Of a stretch of DNA of 64,000 bases, positions 57,674 through 64,000 are shown one piece after another (positions within the stretch are counted from its first letter, which is position 1; each line of letters opens with the position of its first letter). The stretch spans positions 1 through 64,000 of the forward strand of contig JASANC010000609.1 in the NCBI GenBank assembly GCA_030248135.1, in the 5' to 3' direction. The DNA is from Theristus sp. LFF4_11. Taxonomy: Eukaryota > Nematoda > Chromadorea > Monhysterida > Xyalidae. The position numbers and the translations under genes were made by a program. Below the pieces are notes generated by a model. It saw only the letters and a program-made list of their open reading frames with translations, did not search any database and was not told the DNA's origin.

Positions 57674-60501
57674 TCAGTTGATCTTTTTCGATAGGGACGT
57701 CGTCTCATAGGTGCTGTGCTGCTTGCGGCAGTAGGCCTTGATGAAGAAGTCGACGAATAGAACGAGATAGGACAGATTCATGGCGAGCGCAATGTAGCCG
57801 ATGTCGGCGGGCCACTCGCACGGGCGACCGTTCACCTTCGACTCGTAGAAGCCGACGGCCAACAGCGACGACGACACGATGAACTGCACGATCTGCAGTG
57901 ACGTCACGAGACGCGCGACCACGCTCGGCACGCGCACGCGCAGCGAACGCAACAGGAAATACCTGCGAATTGACGGATGAACAGCGAATTGCCGATAATT
58001 TGTCAGCCTCGTGTGGCCTGGTGGTGGTAGCGCGTCAGACTCGTTGTCTGTGCGTTCGGGGGATCGATTCACGCCGAGGGGTGCATAGGCACTTTATGAC
58101 AGAAAACTCAATGGACACTCTACTCGACGGCGTTCTGCACGTTTTTCTGGGTTAGCACTGGCTAAAAACATCGCCGAAAATCCCACAACTACAAAAAAAC
58201 GCTGACAATCAGCTGCGTCGCCACAAACAAGCACAATACTTTTGATTCAAGTAGGGGTGGTAAAAAACGGTTTTTTTCAAATCCATGTATATAAAACGGT
58301 TTTTTATACCGCGTCCGGTTCTTTATACCCAGTTTTTTACCGACCCAGTATCTGAAGAATCCTGTGATTGCGACAATTTCTGGTACTCTGATTTTACGCA
58401 AACCGCTGAATAATGAGTAAAAGACCACAATTCTAGCCAGAAACTGTGTGTGTTTCAATGGAAACGTATTCCAATCTTGATTTTATTTGAATCGGTGGCG
58501 CTTAGAGAGAATGCAGCATCAGAAAAATTATCAGATGCGAGTTTAAAACAAAAAAAGCTAACGCAAGACAGATTGACATGTGCAACAGCAAGGAATGTGA
58601 TACATGCAAATCAATTGAACTGACACGATCGAGAGATATGTAACTGCACAACAATTTTACCGCATTTCTAAACACAAAAGATCACCGAAAGACAAAAAGA
58701 ATCACGAACCCGCACAGACGAAAGAAGTGAACCAAGAACAAAATTGAAAGAGCAAAAAAATCAGATGGATATTCGTGTCACTATCACCAGTACAACAGCA
58801 CGAAGACATCACCAACAAAACTTTGAGCAATTTCCGAGTTCAAAGACACAAAATTTCAAGAAATTTGACTTAATAAATATCGCGGCATTTCTCGTTTATT
58901 GTTGAAAATTTAACCGAATTCTGAAAAATAACCAAATCTTTGCTGTATCAGTTTCTTCACTTTGTCAACAAAAGAACTAGCATAAAAAGCGCAAGCGGCA
59001 GATTTAAAGGCGAAAAAGCGTGAAGCTGTTAAACTACGAAACACAACATTGCCATGTAGACCAAACTTGAACAGATAAACAAAGAACAAAGCTGGAAAAT
59101 AAAGCGAACGCCGACCAGAGCCAGCCCATTGGCGGTCGACCGAGATGGGACATGGAAGGAGAGGCACGGGTCTCAGGGTGCTTTATTTATACCAAGAGCG
59201 TGAATTGTGTTCTCCAGAACATCAAGTTATGAAGAGGCGAAAGTGAAAAATTGAAATGGATGTGCGGAATACAGTGCATTTCGAGTGATTTCAAAAATTG
59301 AAATTTGGGTTCTTCGGCGGTATAAAAAACCGGAAAAAAACCAAAATTTACGCGGTAAAATATCGGTAAGATATTTTGGCCCTTTTTTGGCGCTGGTTTA
59401 AAAAACCGTTTTTTATACCGAAAAAAACCGTTTTTTATACCGACCCACCCCTAGATTCAAGTGGCACACAGACCGCAGCTGTTCTTCTCTGTGTCAGTGA
59501 ACGGGTTCATGGGAAATTGGTAACACAAAAAAATGGACGTGACGAAACGCCACACCGTGAACTCACGTGTACATGAAGGAATGGACGATATAGTTCTGAA
59601 GGGATCCAATGCGGTTAAATACGGGCTCTTCTGAGTAGGACACCCAGACGTAGGCGAGTGTCAGTGCGTGGTGGTACCATTGCAGGAACGACAGCGGTCG
59701 CTTGCGAAACACCAGGAAAAACGAATCGCCCAACTCGGCCACTTTGCTGACCGTAAACAAGAACACCCAGTAGCCGGTGCTGCCGCGGAAGAACTGACGC
59801 ACGTTGCACCACGTTCCTGGAATGGAAACTGGCACATGAGGCACGAAGGAACACAATAGCGATCAAGCCGTCATTCACGTTTCAGAGCAAAAACACAACG
59901 TTGCAACAAATTCAGAACTGGCCGCAGCACAGCACAGCGGTTGTGAGTGTTCCCCCAATTCACTTTATTATCTTTTATTTTGGTCCCGAGGACTCAATGC
60001 GCCCATAGATAAGTAAACACTTTCATGCATGACGCCGGAATTCAAAATTGACAAAGTGATCCGAGCAGCCCCTTAAAAAAGCGCCGAGTTATTTAGGCGA
60101 TTTTGAATTGCCACATAAAGACAGAAACTAGTTTCTTTTCTACGGCTGCACAAGCATGGAGTGAGTCGCAGCTCGCAGCACCTAAAAAACTGATAATCTA
60201 CATCGTTCGGAAAACGGAATGCATCAGACAAACCGGAGAATCCGAGCAGCTGGTACGTGTCCATGAATTCGGCGAGCAGCACGCACGCACCCGCAATGCT
60301 GAACACGGCCAATAGCAGATTCCAGACGACCAGCGGCTTCTGCAGGGCGTACGCGGCGCGCTTGTGCATCGCCCGTTTCGCCAGGTACAACGCCAACAAG
60401 TACGCACCGACGATCTGCGCCATCACCGAACGCCGCTCGCGGATCCAGACGCGCGCCACCTCGTAGTCGAAGTTGGACGGCCCCGCCAGCACGATATCCA
60501 T
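57674..60501 (-). CDS. ELOVL6-like very-long-chain fatty acid elongase
   Basis: Exons 60501-60216, 59816-59567 and 57962-57674 join in phase to 274 residues, the usual ELOVL length. Recognised blocks: several membrane helices; VSKVAELGDSFFLVFRKR, the elongase K-x-x-E-x-x-D box; SFLQWYHHALT, the catalytic box; NYIVHSFMYTYF; and MNLSYLVLFVDFFIKAY. The C-terminus ends KKIN, a KKxx-type ER retrieval signal. It would add two carbons to fatty acyl-CoA in the ER as the condensing enzyme. The catalytic HxxHH box reads QWYHH, so the first His is Gln, which is unusual. Intron 1 has a family A MITE; intron 2 has a hAT element and a tRNA-like sequence. The exon 1 donor (ATTCCGTTTTC) is weak but phase-consistent. 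Confidence 0.88.
58008..58080 (+). ncRNA. tRNA-like sequence (tRNA pseudogene or SINE head)
   Basis: Contains an A-box-like TGGCCTGGTGG and a B-box-like GGATCGATTCA at tRNA spacing. Outer CCTCG / CGAGG could form part of an acceptor stem, and CAGAC...GTCTG an anticodon-like stem, but its loop is only five bases, so it is not a clean tRNA. It lies antisense in intron 2 of the elongase gene. Confidence 0.4.
58252..59452. mobile_element. Non-autonomous hAT element in elongase intron
   Basis: 1201-bp element with ends TAGGGGTGGTAAAAAACGG and CCGACCCACCCCTA in inverted orientation, flanked by the 8-bp direct repeat GATTCAAG (58244-58251 and 59453-59460). AAAACGGTTTTTTATACC repeats occur near both ends. 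No transposase frame is visible. Confidence 0.9.
59968..60185 (+). repeat. MITE family A copy
   Basis: Near full-length copy with CCCGAGGACTCAATGCGCCC, TTTCATGCATGACGCCGG, AATTCAAAATTGACAAAGTG and a GAGTCGCAG end, in intron 1 of the elongase gene. Confidence 0.85.
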
Positions 60502-60509
60502 GCTCGCTC

Positions 60510-60922
60510 TCCGAATCAAAGCTTGTTGCTTATTTGACTGTTGTTTGTGGGGCGACGCAGCTGATTGTCAGCGTTTTAGTTGTTCGTCTTTCTAACGTTT
60601 GTCACGTGCTCGTTCGACGACAAGATTTGTTTGGTTTGCTTTTTGTCTCGATTGTCAACGTTCTGAGCAGCGTCGCAGTCGTCTCTGTGTCTCACAGGTC
60701 ACAGTCACCACCACCACACGGTCAACGTCGTCGCGCCCGCCAAGTCGTTGTCCCAAGGTCCCAACCGTCCTGTGTTTTTTTAACATGTAGCTGTTCAGTA
60801 TTCCAATGGGAAAACACTCAAAACAGTCTCGGTTCTTTCTAACATTTTATCTCCCTTCTGCTGCCCCAAGTTTTGCCAGCGATTCACCTGTCTCTGGACC
60901 GAAAGAAACAATGCGAAAACCG
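60510..60922. other. Upstream region of the elongase gene
   Basis: Presumed promoter and 5' UTR side. CACGTG-type E-box at 60602-60607; otherwise no clear element and no coding signal. Confidence 0.35.
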
Positions 60923-60928
60923 ATTTGC

Positions 60929-61385
60929 CAGTAGCGAAAGTGCGGGGGGGTGGGGGGGCCCACCCCCCCTCAGCCGAAAATCCTGCCCGTGCACGGGCAG
61001 ATACCGTGTACCCCCCCCTTTACCTCGACACGGGTACTAGACTTCCCCCACCCCCCTACGCGAGAAAACACGGGATCGCACCACCCTCACGGCACGGTGG
61101 TCAAGTTCAAGTCAATCTCATCTCAAGTTTTCCCAAAAATACCGTAATTTTTGCATTTTTCTTGACGTTTGTGTCTGTCCCTGCATAGATTTTGTTGTTT
61201 CTGACCAAACAAGCAGCTTCTTTGCACAAAATATTTTGTATTCCACATGAATTTCTGTGTTTTTCCAAGGCAAAAATTTGGTATTGCCCGTGCGACTGCG
61301 ATCCCTCCCGTGCACCGGCCCGACCCCGACCCCCCTCTAAAATTAGGCAAACACTCGCTCACCTGAGGTCCCGCTTTCGCTACTG
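60929..61385. mobile_element. hAT-like MITE rich in G/C runs, second member
   Basis: 457-bp element with inverted ends CAGTAGCGAAAG / CTTTCGCTACTG, flanked by ATTTGC on both sides (60923-60928 and 61386-61391). The interior has long G and C runs as in the 20631-21205 element. The duplication matches over 6 bases, so an 8-bp copy with mutations or a 6-bp duplication are both possible. Confidence 0.75.
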
Positions 61386-61391
61386 ATTTGC

Positions 61392-62190
61392 TCCTTTTTC
61401 AGCTTATTAAAAAGCCTTGGTTAGGATTAGAAAAACCTACAACGACTTTATTGAAAGTGACATCTGTTCGAAAATCAAAAATCATTTTTAAATATGAATA
61501 CCAATCGTGTTGTGGGCAGGTTCTGGTGCTGCGTGGCGTGACACACAGACACAACACCAAACTGAAGAAACCGGACAAAAAGGGCATATCAAGTGCGCCC
61601 GAAGAGAGCAACCACAAAGTACAAACATAACTGAGCCGAGAAGACCGAACCAAAACAATAATCAACTAAAAAGTGAAACAAAATGGGGAAATGATTGACT
61701 TATTGATGTTATCACTTATTGATATTGTTGGTTTGGTTTTTACTGTGTCTGTGTGCGTGCAGTGCACACGTTTGCAAAGTTTAGCTCAGCGTGTTCATGT
61801 TGTTCAGAGTGTACGTGTATCAAGTTGTGATCTTTTTCTCAGTTCAACCAGAATTTAACGTCACTTTTTTGACGGACAATGTTACTGCCTGCTTTGCTTC
61901 ACCTGACGACTATCTATCAGTCAGTGAAACAACCTGTGTATAGCAATCTAGAACAACCACAAGAAAGAAAGTAAAAATGTCGTGCGTGATGGTGCGCAGG
62001 GTTGTACAGTCGACCTCTAAATTATGGACAATCCGCTGATTGGTTGGACCTAAGTCCTAAACTAAAACAGTAAAAAAGTGAATTTTCGAGCACTTTTTCA
62101 CAAAATTTTTCTCTACTTTATCTTAGCATGGTATTCAGGGGTCGATACCGTCGAACCCGTTTTTTGGCGAATCCGAGGGGGGAGTCTGGC
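61392..62190. other. Spacer with a partial family B MITE
   Basis: A half copy of MITE B (TACAGTCGACCTCTAAATTATGG, GCTGATTGGTTGGACC) lies at 62008-62053. No gene is seen in the rest. Confidence 0.45.
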
Positions 62191-63572
62191 ATGCGGTCGA
62201 TCCGGTACCGGTCGATCCGGTACGGTCGATCCGGTACCGGTCGATCCGGTACCTGGCAATTTTCTAGGGCGGTCGATCCGGTACCAGGTCGATCCGGTAC
62301 CAGGTCGATCCGGTACTCGGTCGATCCGGTACCAATTGAAATTTTCAACTGTTTTAGCATTCAATTCAATTTGTTTCTGATTTGTTTTCCATTTTTCTTC
62401 GTTTCTCTCATTTTATCTGATGTCTGAAACATTTTACCGCAGGTTTTTTCGCGGGAAACATGAAAATAAAAACAACAGACATTTTTCCTCAACTCCAAAA
62501 GAGAACCGAATCAGTCTTCATATTTTTATTTTGTTCTCCTTTTCTTGCTGAGCTGATAATTTTGCAAATTTTCACCGTCTTGGAGCTTTATTCTTCTGGA
62601 AAATATCAATCAATCAATCAATCAATCAATTTTATTTGTATGCCTCACGGCCAGTTCACATCAACACATTCACAAAACTTCCATTATGCAAAACAAACAC
62701 AATTGATGTCACAAAAAAAAACCTAAAGAAACACAAGATTATTGATGAACTTGGTGAATGCATGAATGAAAGCAAGCAAAAAGTCGATGCAAACGAATGG
62801 GCAGATGACTGCCCGGGTATTCACACAAAGAAACAAAATCCACAAAATAAAACCAACCGTCGACAGTCAGAAACAATTGAATGTTAAAAAAAACGCGCAA
62901 ACACAATTGAAGCTTGAGAGAAGAAATAAATAAAATAGCGCGATCACGAACCGACAACATCAGACAGCGCACAACGGCCACGATTGACATTCAGGCACGA
63001 TTAAATTAAGCAAGAGAAAGCAAAATAAACACGGCACAGTTGCTTTTCTTTTCTTCATCGCAGTTTTTCTCTCTTGTTTTTTTCTCTTTTTTTTCTTTTT
63101 TTTCTTTTTTTTTGTTATTTTTTTGTTATTTTTTTGTTCATGGGCTTTTGCTTTTTCTGTGCCACCCCAAATACAGCTAACAGCAAGTTCAGATAGTTCA
63201 GAAGTTCAGCAAGTTTAAATAGTTCAGAAAATAAAAAAAAACATATGGTACACTTGTTTTGCTTTTTTCAGAATCAGATTACGATTCCCAAAACCAACCA
63301 AGTGTCGCAAGTCGTCGTCGTCTCATATCGTATCATCAACAATCGTATCAACAATCAACCAAAGAAAAATCGAAAACATAACGAATTGAACGCTAAAAAC
63401 CCGTAAAACAGCTGAAAATTTCAATTGGTACCGGATCGACCGAGTACCGGATCGACCTGGTACCGGATCGACCGCCCTAGAAAATTGCCAGGTACCGGAT
63501 CGACCGGTACCGGATCGACCGGCACCGGATCGACCGTACCGGATCGACCGGTACCGGACCGGATCGACCTAC
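62191..63572. mobile_element. Inverted-repeat element with 15-bp subrepeats in its TIRs
   Basis: Left arm about 62191-62372 and right arm about 63383-63572 are inverted copies (about 180 bp). Each holds seven to nine units of the 15-mer GGTCGATCCGGTACC, broken by GGCAATTTTCTAGGGC at the same place. The arms differ by unit number and by single substitutions. The 1.0-kb interior is A+T-rich, has no long frame, and includes a (TCAA)n run at 62605-62628 and a T-rich tract at 63060-63140. Confidence 0.85.
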
Positions 63573-64000
63573 AGCCTTCAATGCGCGAGTCGATCATCAC
63601 TCACCAAGGCTGAAAACAGTCGATAAATCAATCCAGAATACCACCTGCTGCAGCGTTGAAGACTAAGTGACAAGGTAAAGTCAAAGAAAATTTTTGTTGA
63701 ACTTTCGAAAAATTATGCCAAAAACGGCATTTTCAAGGCACATTAAATAAAAAAATTTTAAAAATTTTTAATAAAAAAATGCTCATCTTTTTCGTAATGC
63801 ATCATTATTAAAACAGCTGCATCTGCAGTTCCGGTGCTCCAACATAATCCTCCTCCATAACACAGGAAAGAAAAAAATGCAAAAATTAAATTGATCATTT
63901 TCACCCGTAAAACTACAAAGCTAAACCGGAGCTGGAGCTGATCCCTGATCCCAATGTTTCATCCCTTCAACAAAGCTGTCAATCAAGGCACTTTCACTTT
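63573..64000. other. Window end, no gene seen
   Basis: A+T-rich sequence without a coding signal up to the window edge. Confidence 0.4.

Overview
The window is nuclear DNA of a small invertebrate animal. Genes are split by short to medium introns with GT..AG ends, acceptors are very often a T-run followed by TTTTCAG, exons are GC-richer than the A+T-rich introns and spacers, and the families are metazoan (testican, dermatopontin-like, C-type lectin, Kv channel, rhodopsin-type GPCR, ATOH8/net bHLH, NACHT-WD protein, ELOVL, replication-dependent H2A). The acceptor style fits an ecdysozoan such as a nematode or tardigrade, but no marker fixes the phylum. Exon joins below were worked out by hand from splice signals and reading phase. 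Wherever I call a model complete, the exon lengths sum to a multiple of three.

Layout. 1-6315 is a giant inverted repeat (arms about 3.1 kb, 79-bp centre) with a copy of one small secreted cysteine-rich gene in each arm, facing the centre, and an 8-bp-period minisatellite in intron 2. 7752-9876 is a complete testican. 10503-12171 is a VWA-domain protein and 12491-14665 a dermatopontin-like repeat protein, both on the minus strand. 14.7-19.8 kb is gene-poor and holds repeats. 19893-20270 is histone H2A with its 3' stem-loop. 20476-23304 is a transposon-like element with about 475-bp terminal inverted repeats that carries a Ly6-type gene and is itself interrupted by a hAT-type MITE. 24752-26738 is a proline-rich single-pass membrane protein, 27654-30082 a Shab-like Kv channel with an odd selectivity filter, and 31753-33314 a type II membrane kelch protein. 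After a 4-kb spacer come a somatostatin/allatostatin-C-like GPCR (37707-39996) and a net/ATOH8 bHLH factor (43084-44614). 46858-47760 is a candidate neuropeptide precursor, 48304-49692 a C-type lectin, 49922-56174 a 12-exon NWD1/2-like NACHT-WD protein, and 57674-60501 an ELOVL6-like elongase with a hAT element in intron 2. The last 3.5 kb holds two more inverted-repeat elements.

The genes form no pathway or operon; they look like an ordinary animal gene neighbourhood with an extracellular-matrix/secreted and neuronal flavour. What stands out is the density of foldback and TIR elements: at least four MITE families occur in several copies, mostly in introns or close to genes, and three inverted-repeat structures carry or flank genes. 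The strongest candidates for something new are the WxRL-amide precursor, the Ly6 gene inside a long-TIR element, the Kv channel whose filter Thr is replaced by Arg, and the gene-bearing palindrome, which must first be shown not to be an assembly artefact.
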